NCBI RefSeq assembly: GCF_001613205.1
Contig: NZ_BDBX01000042.1
Location: 56,458 to 120,457, forward strand
Length of the DNA stretch: 64,000 nt
Direction of reading: 5' to 3'
DNA from: Nocardia sienata NBRC 100364
GTDB lineage: Bacteria; Actinomycetota; Actinomycetes; Mycobacteriales; Mycobacteriaceae
Part shown: piece by piece, positions 16,197 to 24,888 of the stretch
Layout of the letters: every line of letters begins with the position of its first letter
How positions within the stretch are numbered: position 1 is the first letter of the stretch
Notes under the pieces: generated by a model
Databases searched by the model: none
What the model was told of the DNA's origin: nothing
What the model saw: the letters and a program-made list of their open reading frames with translations, nothing else
Translations under genes and position numbers: made by a program

Positions 16197-16847
16197 ATGG
16201 GAGTCGTGCGGATGCAGGCGAACGGGGGTGGCGGCGGTAACGGCAGCACCCTCTCGGAGACCGAGATCGTCGAGGCGGCACTCCGGGTGGTACGTGCCGA
16301 CGGGGTGGAGAAGTTGTCCATGCGGCGACTCTCCCGCGAGCTCGGCGTCTCGCCGATGGCGCCGTACTACTACGTCGCCGACAAGCGAGAGCTACTGGAC
16401 CTGGTTGCCACCGCGGCGCTGGCCGGGGTGCGCAAACCGCCACCCGACTCGGGACCTTGGCAGGACCGCCTCGTCGACCTGCTCGCCCAGATCGACGAAC
16501 GGCTGCGCCGGCACCCCGGGCTGGGCGATGTGCTCATCGAGCAGATGCTCGGGAAACAGCTCGACCTGATCGCCGGGATCATGGAGATCCTCTACGAGGC
16601 CGGGTTCGACGATCGCAATGTGCTGGCCGGTTACGCCACCATCCACACCTACCTGTTCGGCCGCCGCCGGGTGAATCCGCGCAACCTCGATACCCCGCCC
16701 GATGTGGTGATGCCGGAGCGAGTGGCCCGCGCAATGGAATACCTGCCCGATCTGCGCGGCAAATATTCCTACGATTTCGGCGTGGGCGTGCTGGTCTCCG
16801 GCCTGGAGGGCCAGCTCGTCCGCCAACAATCCGCCGGCATAGGCTAA
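16197..16847 (+). CDS. TetR-family transcriptional regulator
   Basis: A 216-residue regulator. After a glycine-rich leader, the HTH covers about residues 20-66 (ETEIVEAALRVVRADGVEKL, then LSRELGVSPMAPYYYVADKRELL), followed by a TetR_C-like ligand domain. ATG 16197 has GAGG a few bases upstream; GTG 16191 and ATG 16212 are alternatives. It is divergent from mftA and upstream of kshB. The HTH does not look like mycobacterial MftR, so I do not call it MftR. It could nonetheless control either neighbour. Confidence 0.85.
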   Translation: MGVVRMQANGGGGGNGSTLSETEIVEAALRVVRADGVEKLSMRRLSRELGVSPMAPYYYVADKRELLDLVATAALAGVRKPPPDSGPWQDRLVDLLAQIDERLRRHPGLGDVLIEQMLGKQLDLIAGIMEILYEAGFDDRNVLAGYATIHTYLFGRRRVNPRNLDTPPDVVMPERVARAMEYLPDLRGKYSYDFGVGVLVSGLEGQLVRQQSAGIG

Positions 16848-16850
16848 AAT

Positions 16851-16864
16851 TGGAACACGTTCTA
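16851..16864. promoter_or_regulatory. KstR-type operator upstream of kshB
   Basis: TGGAACACGTTCTA fits the published KstR consensus TnnAACnnGTTnnA at every fixed position. It lies 51 bases upstream of the kshB-like start and just after the TetR stop. KstR represses cholesterol and steroid catabolism in Mycobacterium and Rhodococcus, and KshB is a known KstR target, so function and site agree. Confidence 0.85.
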
Positions 16865-16915
16865 GTTTTGCCGTAGGCTCGAAGCCACCGGCTACCAGTG
16901 TTTCGAGAGGACGAG

Positions 16916-17971
16916 ATGACCACCGTCGAAGTGCCCCATGGCTCGCGATCCGTCGTATTGCGGGTCGCCCAGGTCATCGCGGAAACCGCCGACGCGAGCT
17001 CGCTGGTCTTCGAGGTCCCCGAGCAGGCGCGGGAGAAGTTCGCGTACCGGCCCGGCCAGTTCCTCACCCTGCGTATCCCGAGCGACCGCACCGGATCGGT
17101 GGCGCGCTGCTATTCGCTGGCGAGTTCACCCTTCACCGACGACCTGCCCAAGGTCACGGTGAAACGCACCAGCGACGGGTACGGCTCCAACTGGCTCTGC
17201 GACAACATCAAACCGGGCGACCAGCTCGAAGTGTTGCCGCCGTCCGGTGTGTTCACCCCGAAAGACCTCGACGAGGACCTGCTGCTGTGCGCGGCGGGCA
17301 GCGGTATCACCCCGGTGATGTCCATCCTCAAATCCGCGCTGGATCGGGGCAGCGGCAAGATCGTGCTGTTCTACGCCAACCGCGACGCCGAGTCGGTGAT
17401 CTTCGCGAGCGAACTGCGCGAACTGGCCGCGAAGAACCCGCAGCGGCTGGTACTGGTGCATTGGCTGGAGACCCTGCAGGGCCTGCCGACCGTGACCGCG
17501 CTGTCCGAGCTGCTGCGGCCCTACACCGAGTACGCGGCCTTCATGTGCGGTCCCAAGCCCTTCATGGACGGGGTGCACGACGCGCTCACCCGGCTGGGGG
17601 TGCCGCGCAACCGCACCCATGCCGAAATCTTCAACTCACTCGCCGGCGACCCGTTCGCCGAGACCGCCCCGGCCGAGATCTCCGAGGAGGACGCCGCGGA
17701 CGCGGCGACCGTAGAGGTCGAGCTGGACGGGGAGACGCACAACCTGAGCTGGCCGCGGAAGCAGACCCTGGTCGACATCATGCTGGACAAGGGCCTCGAT
17801 GTGCCCTACTCCTGCCAGGAGGGCGAATGCGGGTCCTGCGCCTGCACCGTGCTCGAGGGCAAGGTCGAGATGGAGAACGCCGAGATCCTCGATCCCGAGG
17901 ACATCGAGAACGGCTACATCCTGGGCTGCCAGGCCCGCCCGGTCACCGATCACCTGCGTATCCAGTTCTGA
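16916..17971 (+). CDS. kshB: 3-ketosteroid-9-alpha-monooxygenase reductase subunit (KshB-like)
   Basis: A 351-residue flavin and iron-sulfur reductase passing electrons from NADH to the Rieske oxygenase KshA, which hydroxylates ring B of 3-ketosteroids at C9. Domain order is an FAD-binding domain (RCYSLASSPFTDD), an NAD domain (LCAAGSGITPVMSILKSAL and MCGPKPFMDGV), then a C-terminal plant-type [2Fe-2S] ferredoxin (CQEGECGSC and the distal Cys in LGCQARP). ATG 16916 follows GAGAGGACGAG. The perfect KstR-type operator upstream supports KshB over other phenylacetate- or Hmp-like reductases of this architecture. No kshA is visible in the window. Confidence 0.85.
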   Translation: MTTVEVPHGSRSVVLRVAQVIAETADASSLVFEVPEQAREKFAYRPGQFLTLRIPSDRTGSVARCYSLASSPFTDDLPKVTVKRTSDGYGSNWLCDNIKPGDQLEVLPPSGVFTPKDLDEDLLLCAAGSGITPVMSILKSALDRGSGKIVLFYANRDAESVIFASELRELAAKNPQRLVLVHWLETLQGLPTVTALSELLRPYTEYAAFMCGPKPFMDGVHDALTRLGVPRNRTHAEIFNSLAGDPFAETAPAEISEEDAADAATVEVELDGETHNLSWPRKQTLVDIMLDKGLDVPYSCQEGECGSCACTVLEGKVEMENAEILDPEDIENGYILGCQARPVTDHLRIQF

Positions 17972-18193
17972 CCTCCGACCCGATGGAATTCGTTCATCGA
18001 GAAATCGCCGGTTCGGTTGCGCTCTGATCGGATGGCCCGTGCAGCACACGAACCATCCGATCGAGGAGCATGCGGCGGCCGGCCCGTAGTCCGGAGGTTC
18101 CCGGATCCGGGGCCGCGGGGTCGCGCCTCCACCTCGATGCGATTCGCCGGGCGGCGGCGGTTCTCACCGGAGCGGTCCGCCGCCTCCGGCCCT

Positions 18194-19459
18194 TCAGACC
18201 GGCACGGGTTCGGGTAGCCGGGCCCCCTGACGCTGGAGTTCCTCGCGCACGCTCGCGGTGGTGACTTCGCCGTTTCGGGCCTGCTGCGCCGCCGCCACCC
18301 CGGCCGCGTGCCCGGTGGCGAAGGCGGTGCCCATCACCCGCAGGGACGCGCCGGCCTGCCGGTCACCGTCGAGGGTGCGCCCGGCGGCGTAGAGATTGTC
18401 CGTTCCGGCACTGCGCAGGCAGCCGAGCGGGATCGGGTAGAAGCCGGGATCGCCGATGAACTTCCAGGTGGACGGGATACCCGGACCCGGGTGGTACTCC
18501 ATCGGCCAGGCCCCGATCGCGACCGCGCTCTCCGTGGTGTCCGGATGGACGATATCCGCCTCGCGCAGCCGCTGCCGGGTGACGATATGACGGGATTCGC
18601 GGGTACCGAGCTCGGGACCGGTGGTGACGATATAGGCGTGTTCGGCGCCGGGAATCGACCGGACCACCGGCAGATACGCCTGGGCCTGACGGCGGGCGCT
18701 GATCTCGGCGCGGGTGGTGTCGGCGGCGGACCGGGCATCGTAGCCCTCGTCCACCAGGTACATGATGACGTCACCGGAGACCGGCATCCGGGCGACCAAC
18801 CCCGACTCTGCCAGCAGACCGTCCACACCGGCGGCTTTGGCACTGCGCACGGCCGCGCCGACGGTATCCACCGTGACCTCGGCATCGGGTGCGATACCAC
18901 CGAACCGGACGCCGAGGCTGCCGTTCTGGACCCAGCCGTCGGTGCCGTAACGGACTTCGGCCCCCGCGTGGTGCGCGAGATCGGCGTCCCCGGTGGCATC
19001 GACGAACGCGTCGGCGGTGAACCGGTGCACGCCCTCGTGGTCGGCGACCTCGACGGCGGTGATGCTGTCGCCCTCGGCGTGTGCGCCGATCAGCAGGCTG
19101 TGCAGGCGGATATCGACGCCGGCCTCCCGGCACAGTTCGTCCAGCACGACCTTCACGTTCTCCGGGTCGAAGACCACCGTGACCGCGTTGAACCGGCGCG
19201 GCTCGCCCACCGCGCCGCGCGCCTTCAGCCGTGATATCACCTCGTCGGCGATACCGAAGACGACCTGCCGCAGGTCGTCACGGGTGTAGAGGCCGCAGTA
19301 GGTGACGACATTGCGCAGCGTGGCGGCACCACCCAGGCACGGACCGCGTTCGATCAACAGAGTGCGGGCACCGGCCCGGGCGGCGCCCACCGCCGCGGCG
19401 ATACCGGCCGATCCACCGCCCGCCACGATGACGTCGTAGTGGGTACTGCTCGCGGTCAT
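18194..19459 (-). CDS. FAD-dependent oxidoreductase (FAD_oxidored family)
   Basis: A 421-residue flavoprotein with an N-terminal Rossmann fold (YDVIVAGGGSAGIAAAVGAARAG), a LIERGPCLGGAAT motif and VDATGDADLAHHAGAEV in the middle, as in PF12831-type proteins. The C-terminus has the second FAD-contact segment (NLYAAGRTLDGD). The substrate is unknown. It begins seven bases after the MFS transporter stop, so both come from one transcript facing the LysR gene. A transporter-oxidoreductase-LysR set suggests uptake and oxidation of a small organic acid, an inference from layout only. Confidence 0.8.
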   Translation of the reverse strand: MTASSTHYDVIVAGGGSAGIAAAVGAARAGARTLLIERGPCLGGAATLRNVVTYCGLYTRDDLRQVVFGIADEVISRLKARGAVGEPRRFNAVTVVFDPENVKVVLDELCREAGVDIRLHSLLIGAHAEGDSITAVEVADHEGVHRFTADAFVDATGDADLAHHAGAEVRYGTDGWVQNGSLGVRFGGIAPDAEVTVDTVGAAVRSAKAAGVDGLLAESGLVARMPVSGDVIMYLVDEGYDARSAADTTRAEISARRQAQAYLPVVRSIPGAEHAYIVTTGPELGTRESRHIVTRQRLREADIVHPDTTESAVAIGAWPMEYHPGPGIPSTWKFIGDPGFYPIPLGCLRSAGTDNLYAAGRTLDGDRQAGASLRVMGTAFATGHAAGVAAAQQARNGEVTTASVREELQRQGARLPEPVPV

Positions 19460-19466
19460 ACGGGGA

Positions 19467-20738
19467 TCAGCCCTTTCCATTGGTGGCGAGGACGAGCGCA
19501 TTGCCCTCGCCGGGAGCGGTGGCACCGGTCGCGGATTCGCGGTGGTCGGCGTCACGGATGAAGAACATGGGAACGATCGCCAGGCAGGGTCCCGCGGCGA
19601 GGACCAGGAAAACCAGCTGGAACGAGCCGCTCGCGGCGAAGACCAGACCGACCACGGCGGGCACGATGGTGCTGCCGAGCTGCCAGAAGGCGTTCACCCC
19701 GCCGGTCGCCGTCCCGGCGAGTTCCGCACCGGACAGGGTCGGGATCATGGCCATCATGACCGGGCTGTAGATGTAGGCGGTGATCCCGAGGAACGGCGCG
19801 ATCCAGAGGAACTGGGTGGCGGTGGTGGCGAAGCTGAAGGCGATCAGACAGGCCACGAAGGCCGCCAGGATCGCGATCGTGAGCCGCCGGCGGCTCAGCC
19901 CGAGCGCGTCGCCCACCAGGCCGACCAGCGGTTTGGAGAACACCGCCACCGCGCCGAAGATCACCACCACGGTGCCGGCCCGCACCGGATCGATACCGAC
20001 GCCCTTGACCATCAGCAGATTCGACCAGGTGATGAATCCGTAGGTGCCCCACAGCGCGCCGAACCCGGCGAGCGCGATCAACAGCAGGCCGCGATTACGC
20101 AGCAGGGGGCGCAGGTTCGGGCGGCCGCCGGTCTCGGCCCGCGCCTCGATCAGCGGGCCAGGACGCAGCAGGATCAGGCACGCGACGCCGACGACGATCG
20201 ATGTGAGCCCGAAGAGGTGATAGGACGTGCGCCAGCTGTGCGATTCGATCAACCGGGGCACGACCGCGTTCGCGATCACCAGCCCGAGCGAGGTCGCGGT
20301 CATGAAGACGCCCATCGCGAACCCTCGCCGCTGCGGAGTGAACCAGCTGGTGAGGAGTTTGACGCCGCCGCCCACTTCGGCACCTGCGCACAACCCGATA
20401 CACGCCTGGAAGAGCAGACCCAGCGCATGGCTGTCGGCCTCGCCGAAGGCGAGCATGAACCCACCGGAGAGCAGGATGCTCACCCCGACGGTCATGCGCG
20501 CGCCGAGCCAATCGGCGACGAAACCGCCGATGGCGTTGGAGATCACATAGCCGATGTAGTAGGTGGTGGCGAAGACACCGAGGCCGGCGACCGCCACCCC
20601 GAGGTCCTCGCCCACCGAACCCGCCGCCGGACCCCAGGTGGCCCGGTCAACCGAGGTCATCGTGAAGGCGGCCCAGCAGAGGGTCAACACCACCCAGCGA
20701 TATCGGGTGTCTGGTGTTGCGGGGGATATCGCGGTCAC
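19467..20738 (-). CDS. MFS transporter (anion:cation symporter-like)
   Basis: A 423-residue major facilitator with about 12 hydrophobic segments. The first helix region (VVLTLCWAAFTMTSVDRATWGPA) and the loop DWLGARMTVGVSILLSGG resemble the ACS family that imports organic acids and sugar acids. GTG 20738 is chosen for the AAAGGACC just upstream; extension to the left would run into the regulatory palindromes. It is cotranscribed with the FAD enzyme and divergent from the LysR gene. Confidence 0.85.
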   Translation of the reverse strand: MTAISPATPDTRYRWVVLTLCWAAFTMTSVDRATWGPAAGSVGEDLGVAVAGLGVFATTYYIGYVISNAIGGFVADWLGARMTVGVSILLSGGFMLAFGEADSHALGLLFQACIGLCAGAEVGGGVKLLTSWFTPQRRGFAMGVFMTATSLGLVIANAVVPRLIESHSWRTSYHLFGLTSIVVGVACLILLRPGPLIEARAETGGRPNLRPLLRNRGLLLIALAGFGALWGTYGFITWSNLLMVKGVGIDPVRAGTVVVIFGAVAVFSKPLVGLVGDALGLSRRRLTIAILAAFVACLIAFSFATTATQFLWIAPFLGITAYIYSPVMMAMIPTLSGAELAGTATGGVNAFWQLGSTIVPAVVGLVFAASGSFQLVFLVLAAGPCLAIVPMFFIRDADHRESATGATAPGEGNALVLATNGKG

Positions 20739-20831
20739 CGGAGGTCCTTTCGAGTGAAGCTGGGGCACCGGCGCCCATGGTGCGCGGCGGTTGTGGTGCC
20801 CACCACAATGCAACCGCGCGAGCCGCCCATG

Positions 20832-20849
20832 ATCCAATGCCACTTGGAT
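20832..20849. promoter_or_regulatory. inverted repeat ATCCAA-N6-TTGGAT in the MFS/lysR gap
   Basis: A 6-bp exact inverted repeat with six-base spacer, 94 bases upstream of the MFS start and 60 upstream of the lysR start. It is one of two dyads in this divergent region and is a candidate LysR activation site for the MFS-oxidoreductase transcript. Confidence 0.5.
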
Positions 20850-20874
20850 GGCCCGGGTATGTCCTGAAGTTATG

Positions 20875-20892
20875 GCATACCGATCGGTATGC
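20875..20892. promoter_or_regulatory. 18-bp perfect palindrome before lysR
   Basis: GCATACCGATCGGTATGC is fully self-complementary and ends 16 bases before the lysR start codon. The ATAC/GTAT arms resemble LysR-type boxes. Its closeness to the start suggests autorepression. It may act together with the dyad at 20832-20849. Confidence 0.65.
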
Positions 20893-20908
20893 GAAATGGG
20901 GAGCAACG

Positions 20909-21790
20909 ATGGAGCTACGACAGCTACGGTATTTCGTCGAAGTATTCGATCGCGGCTCGCTGTCCGCGGCGGCCAAGGCGCTGCTGATCTCCCAACCGGC
21001 CCTCACCCGCCAGGTCCAGCAACTCGAACGCGAATGCGGGGTACCACTCTTCGATCGGGTACCTGCCGGTATCGTGCCCACTCCCGCCGGGACCGCCCTG
21101 TACCAGCACGTGCTCACTCTCCTCCGCTACGCCGACACCGCGAAAGACGCCGCCCGCGATGCCGGCCCGGTACGTGAGATCGTGCAGATCGGCCTGGCCC
21201 CCGGCCTACCACCCGCCTGGCTCGGGCAGATCATCGACACCGTACGTACGGCCGTGCCGCAGGCATACCTTTCGCTCACCGACGCGACCAGCACCGTCCA
21301 ACTCCAGCAGCTGCGCGCCGGACGGCTCGATATAGCGTTTGTGCATGAGCCGCCCTCGGGAGATCTGGTCCGTCACCGGGTTCTCGAGGAACCTTTCGGG
21401 CTCGTCGTCGATCCGCGCTCGGAAGGCGAGTTCACCGGTGACATCTGCCCACTGAGCGCTCTCGACGGCATGGACGTGCTCGCGCACGCCCGCGACCAGG
21501 TCCCCATAGGCCACGACCGGCTCGTATCGGCGGCCCACGAGGCCGGGATCAGACCGCGGTGGCATTTCGCCAACTACACCGAGAACGCTCGGGCCTGTCT
21601 GCACGCCACGGGCGCGAGCGCAGCGATCCTGAGCCGCACCACCGCGGGCCGGTTGCTGCCCGGGTGGGTGTGGCGGCGGCTGGTCGACCCACCGATCACC
21701 ATGCAGACCTGGATCGTGCGTCAGCCGGTGGCCCGCGGCACCGTCACCGCGGTCGCCGACACCATCGCCGGCTCCTTCGGTATCGACTGA
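20909..21790 (+). CDS. LysR-family transcriptional regulator
   Basis: A 293-residue LysR regulator. The winged HTH is at the N-terminus (MELRQLRYFVEVFDRGSLSA, then LISQPALTRQVQQLE), followed by a two-lobed substrate domain (IVQIGLAPGLPPAW, LDIAFVHEPPSGDLVRH). ATG 20909 has GGGGAGC upstream and gives the standard MELRQL start. It is divergent from the MFS/FAD-oxidoreductase unit, so it probably activates that unit when its substrate is present. Confidence 0.9.
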   Translation: MELRQLRYFVEVFDRGSLSAAAKALLISQPALTRQVQQLERECGVPLFDRVPAGIVPTPAGTALYQHVLTLLRYADTAKDAARDAGPVREIVQIGLAPGLPPAWLGQIIDTVRTAVPQAYLSLTDATSTVQLQQLRAGRLDIAFVHEPPSGDLVRHRVLEEPFGLVVDPRSEGEFTGDICPLSALDGMDVLAHARDQVPIGHDRLVSAAHEAGIRPRWHFANYTENARACLHATGASAAILSRTTAGRLLPGWVWRRLVDPPITMQTWIVRQPVARGTVTAVADTIAGSFGID

Positions 21791-21920
21791 TACGCAATCG
21801 GAGCCAGTCGCGCCGCCTGCGACCGCACCGCTACGGACGGGGAGTCGGCCGACGCCGACGCTCTCGGCCTCGGCCGGTTCCCCGGCCGGAGAAGCCGATG
21901 TGCGCTCGTGGAAGCCGCAT

Positions 21921-22679
21921 CTACCGAGCCCCCAGGATGCGTCCGGACTCGTACGCGGCCGCACCGGGCGGCAGCGCTCCGGGCCGGCCGCTCAGATACA
22001 CCTGTACGGTCCCGTCGCCGGTCGTCGCGACCCCGAGTGACTCCATCCGCCGCACCGTCTGGGCGGCGACGGCCTGCGCGCTGTCGAAGAGCCGGACGCC
22101 GTCGGGCAGCGCGGCGAGGATGCTGTCCACGATCAGCGGGTAGTGGGTGCAGCCCAGCACCACACCCTCGACATCGGCGGGCGTCCGGGCCGCCGCGTCC
22201 GCGACCGCCGCACGCACCCCGGCCATATCACCGCGGTCCACCGCCTCGGCGAGTCCGTGGCAGGCGACTCCGGTCACCTTCGCCTCGCCGGCGAACCGCG
22301 CGATCAGATCCGCCTGGTAGGAGCTGGCAGTAGTGGCCGCGGTCGCCCATACGGCCACCGACCGGCAGGCCGCCGCGGCCGGTTTGATCGCGGGAACCGT
22401 ACCCACCACGGGGATCGCGGCACCCAGATCGGCCCGGACGTGTTCGAGCGCGGTCACGCTGGCGGTGTTACAGGGCAGCACGACCACCTCGGCGCCCAGG
22501 TCACGCGCGGTGCGACCGGCCGCGACCACCCGGTCGATCATCCAGTCCTGTGGCTTGGGACCCCACGGCGCCCCGTCTGGATCCAGCTGCAGCAGCAGAT
22601 CCACATCGGGGCGCAGCTTGCGCAGCCACGCCGCGGTGGGCAGCAGCCCGAAACCCGAATCGATGAGCGCGACGATCAC
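21921..22679 (-). CDS. glutamate racemase-like (Asp/Glu racemase family) protein
   Basis: A 252-residue member of the MurI family. The paired catalytic cysteines are present in VVLPCNTASV and VVLGCTHYPL, and the N-terminal Asp/Ser motif in VALIDSGFGLLP. Residues match MurI where catalysis occurs, but the start lacks the usual GGLS sequence after the DSG motif, and the protein is slightly short. It may be a second racemase rather than the cell-wall enzyme. Start is GTG 22679. The next gene rightwards ends nine bases before it. Confidence 0.75.
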   Translation of the reverse strand: MIVALIDSGFGLLPTAAWLRKLRPDVDLLLQLDPDGAPWGPKPQDWMIDRVVAAGRTARDLGAEVVVLPCNTASVTALEHVRADLGAAIPVVGTVPAIKPAAAACRSVAVWATAATTASSYQADLIARFAGEAKVTGVACHGLAEAVDRGDMAGVRAAVADAAARTPADVEGVVLGCTHYPLIVDSILAALPDGVRLFDSAQAVAAQTVRRMESLGVATTGDGTVQVYLSGRPGALPPGAAAYESGRILGAR

Positions 22680-22688
22680 CCCAACAGG

Positions 22689-23888
22689 TTATTGAGTCGC
22701 GCCGAGCAATTCCTCCACCGGGGCGGCCGCGGCGATCTTGGCGCGCATCTTCATCACCTGACCGGTCATCCCGGCGCCCACCACCCCGGACAACCGACCC
22801 TCACGGAAGTAGTAGGCGAGGAACTTGCGGCCGTCGTCGGCGAGGATGCGGATATCGTCGGTCGCGCGCGGTGTACCGAGCGCCTGCAACTTCAGGTCGT
22901 ACTGATCACTCCAGAAGTACGGGACCTGCGGGATACCCGGCGCAGCCACCCCCAGCAGCGCGCAGGTCAGCAGCTTGGCCTGTTCTCCGGCATTGGTCCA
23001 GTGCTCGATCCGGCGATGCTCACCCGTGGGCGTCCGCCACGCCGCCACATCGCCCACTGCCCAGACGCCGGGAACGCTGGTCCGCCCGGCGTCGTCGGCG
23101 AACACTCCACCACCCGCGGTCGGTTCGGCCAGTTCGATCCCGGATCCGGCCAGCCAGTCGGTCACCGGACGCGAGCCGATACCCGACACCACCAGATCCG
23201 CGGTCACCTCCGACCCGTCGGCGAGCCGGGCACCCCGCACCCGGCCCGCCGGATCGGCCAGCAGCTCTGCCACGCCGATCCCGCAGCGCAGATCGACACC
23301 TTCGGCCCGGTGCAACCGGGCCACCAGCTCGCCCAACTCCGCGCCGAGCACCCCGGCCAGCGGGGCGGGCTGTGGTTCCACCAGCACCACGGGCACCTTC
23401 TGCGCGCGCAGGCTCGCGGCCAGTTCACAGCCGATGAAACCGGCACCGATCACCAGCGCCGCGGTGGTGTCGCGCAGCCCCTCCCGGATCGCGACCGCGT
23501 CGTCGTGGCTGCGCAGGACGTGGACCCCGGTCACCTCGTCGGCGCCGGGCAGGAGCCGGGGCCGCAGCCCGGTGGCGACGATCAGATGCTCGTAGGCGAC
23601 CGTGGAACCGTCGGCCAGCCGCACCTGCTTGGCATCGGTGTCCACACCGGTCGCGGCCGTACCCAGGCGCAGGTCGATCTTCTTCTCGTCGTAGAACTCG
23701 TCCGGACGCAGCGGGGTCGCGGTGGTTTCGCCGCGGACGAACTGCTTGGACAGCGGCGGACGATCGTAGGGCGCGCGCGGCTCGTCACCCAGCAGTACCA
23801 GCTCACCCTCGTACCCCGCGCGGCGCAACTCCTCGGCGGTGCGCAGCCCGGCCAGGCCGGCCCCGGCGATAACGATCGGTGCGGACAT
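22689..23888 (-). CDS. NAD(P)H-dependent ferredoxin/rhodocoxin-type reductase
   Basis: A 399-residue FAD reductase of the putidaredoxin/rhodocoxin reductase group that feeds electrons to ferredoxins and P450s. FAD fold IVIAGAGLAGLRTAEELRRAGYEG, then PYDRPPLSKQF, the NAD fold VIGAGFIGCELAASLR, the TSVPGVWAVGDVA FAD segment and a C-terminal reductase domain (FWSDQYDLKLQALG). ATG 23888 follows GGGAGGTCGGT. It could supply any of the P450s in the window, but no ferredoxin gene is adjacent. It is probably cotranscribed with the racemase-like gene, nine bases downstream. Confidence 0.85.
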   Translation of the reverse strand: MSAPIVIAGAGLAGLRTAEELRRAGYEGELVLLGDEPRAPYDRPPLSKQFVRGETTATPLRPDEFYDEKKIDLRLGTAATGVDTDAKQVRLADGSTVAYEHLIVATGLRPRLLPGADEVTGVHVLRSHDDAVAIREGLRDTTAALVIGAGFIGCELAASLRAQKVPVVLVEPQPAPLAGVLGAELGELVARLHRAEGVDLRCGIGVAELLADPAGRVRGARLADGSEVTADLVVSGIGSRPVTDWLAGSGIELAEPTAGGGVFADDAGRTSVPGVWAVGDVAAWRTPTGEHRRIEHWTNAGEQAKLLTCALLGVAAPGIPQVPYFWSDQYDLKLQALGTPRATDDIRILADDGRKFLAYYFREGRLSGVVGAGMTGQVMKMRAKIAAAAPVEELLGATQ

Positions 23889-24210
23889 ACCGACCTCCCT
23901 CCCCGCGGCCCGGCGCCGCGCCTGGAACAGGTTACAGAAAATTGTGTAGCCCACCCTAACAAGCGCAGCTGGACAAAGCCCATCCCCGATCCGCGCACAG
24001 CCGGAGCGAACGCAGAGGTACACGGGAAGCACATGGCCGGAGCGCAGACGGCGATACGCCCAGGGCCCGGGGCCGCGGCGAATGCGTGTCCGTTGCGCAT
24101 CATTTCGCCGCGCAATCGTGTCCGTTGCGATATCGACCGGTCGCGCCCGGACAGGCTATACCGAGGTCAGGCCCTGTCTACGGACCTGTTTCCAGTCTCA
24201 GGAGGCCACT

Positions 24211-24567
24211 ATGTTCACAGAAAGCCGAACTCAGGATTTCCTGGCCGTGGTGCTCGGTGTCTTCACCGCCCTCTCCCCGATCTGGGTGGCGACCAACGAC
24301 CGAGCAGTGTGGACGATGATCGTGCTCGGAGCGCTCATCGCACTCACCGGACTCGCCCAGATGTACCGGCCCTCGATGGCAGCGGCCGATTACGGCATGG
24401 CACTGTTCGGCGCACTGCTGTTCATCGCACCGTGGGCCATGGACTACACCGGCTACAACGGGGCGTCGTGGACGTCCTGGGTCGTCGGAATCGTCACCGT
24501 CGTACTCGCCGTGGCAGCACTGCCGGCGGTGGCCGGCCGGATGCACGGGGCCGCGACGCACCACTGA
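24211..24567 (+). CDS. SPW repeat membrane protein
   Basis: A 118-residue membrane protein with two SPW-type repeats (TALSPIWVATNDRAVWTMIVLG, and later LFIAPWAMDYTGYNGASWTSWVVG). Each has two hydrophobic segments, giving four helices. The function of the family is not known. GGAGG lies six bases before ATG 24211. It is divergent from the ferredoxin reductase gene and followed by a hairpin, so apparently monocistronic. Confidence 0.85.
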   Translation: MFTESRTQDFLAVVLGVFTALSPIWVATNDRAVWTMIVLGALIALTGLAQMYRPSMAAADYGMALFGALLFIAPWAMDYTGYNGASWTSWVVGIVTVVLAVAALPAVAGRMHGAATHH

Positions 24568-24888
24568 GCCACAACCACCTCGACGAGCTACCCGCCGGCC
24601 GAGCCCGGCGGGCAGACTCATTTGCGCCATCGACATCACCGGGAAAATTTCGAGAGGACCCGACAGACCCGGCACGCAGCGGGCGTCCGGTGAGCCCTTC
24701 TCCGCCGGTTTCCGTACATCCCGCCGTCCGGGCACGTCAGAGCCGCGTATCCGGATGTCCCGGGCGCGGATCCGCGCGCCGACCGCTCTCGGCCGGGATG
24801 TAATACTGATCACCGCGGGCGGCTCACGCACCATTCATGGGCTTCGCACACTAGAACGAAAACCACCCCGGCGGGTAAGAATGGGCCC
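24568..24888 (+). other. intergenic stretch, no gene seen
   Basis: About 320 bases between the SPW gene and the disordered protein. It contains the hairpin at 24591-24612 and presumably the promoter of the next gene. I see no coding frame and no clear operator. Confidence 0.5.
24591..24612 (+). terminator. hairpin after the SPW gene
   Basis: CCCGCCGG (24591-24598) pairs with CCGGCGGG (24605-24612) across a six-base loop, 24 bases after the stop. A weak T tract follows (CATTTG). A plausible terminator, without a full U-run. Confidence 0.45.

Noticed and set aside
16197..16847. Calling the TetR gene beside mftA MftR
   Set aside because: Position fits, but the HTH and C-terminal domain do not look like mycobacterial MftR, and the gene is also next to kshB. 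Left as an unnamed TetR.
22143..24803. 886-codon open frame on the plus strand
   Set aside because: Opposite the racemase-like and ferredoxin reductase genes and running through the SPW gene in another frame. Composition is His/Gln/Arg-rich with no domain.
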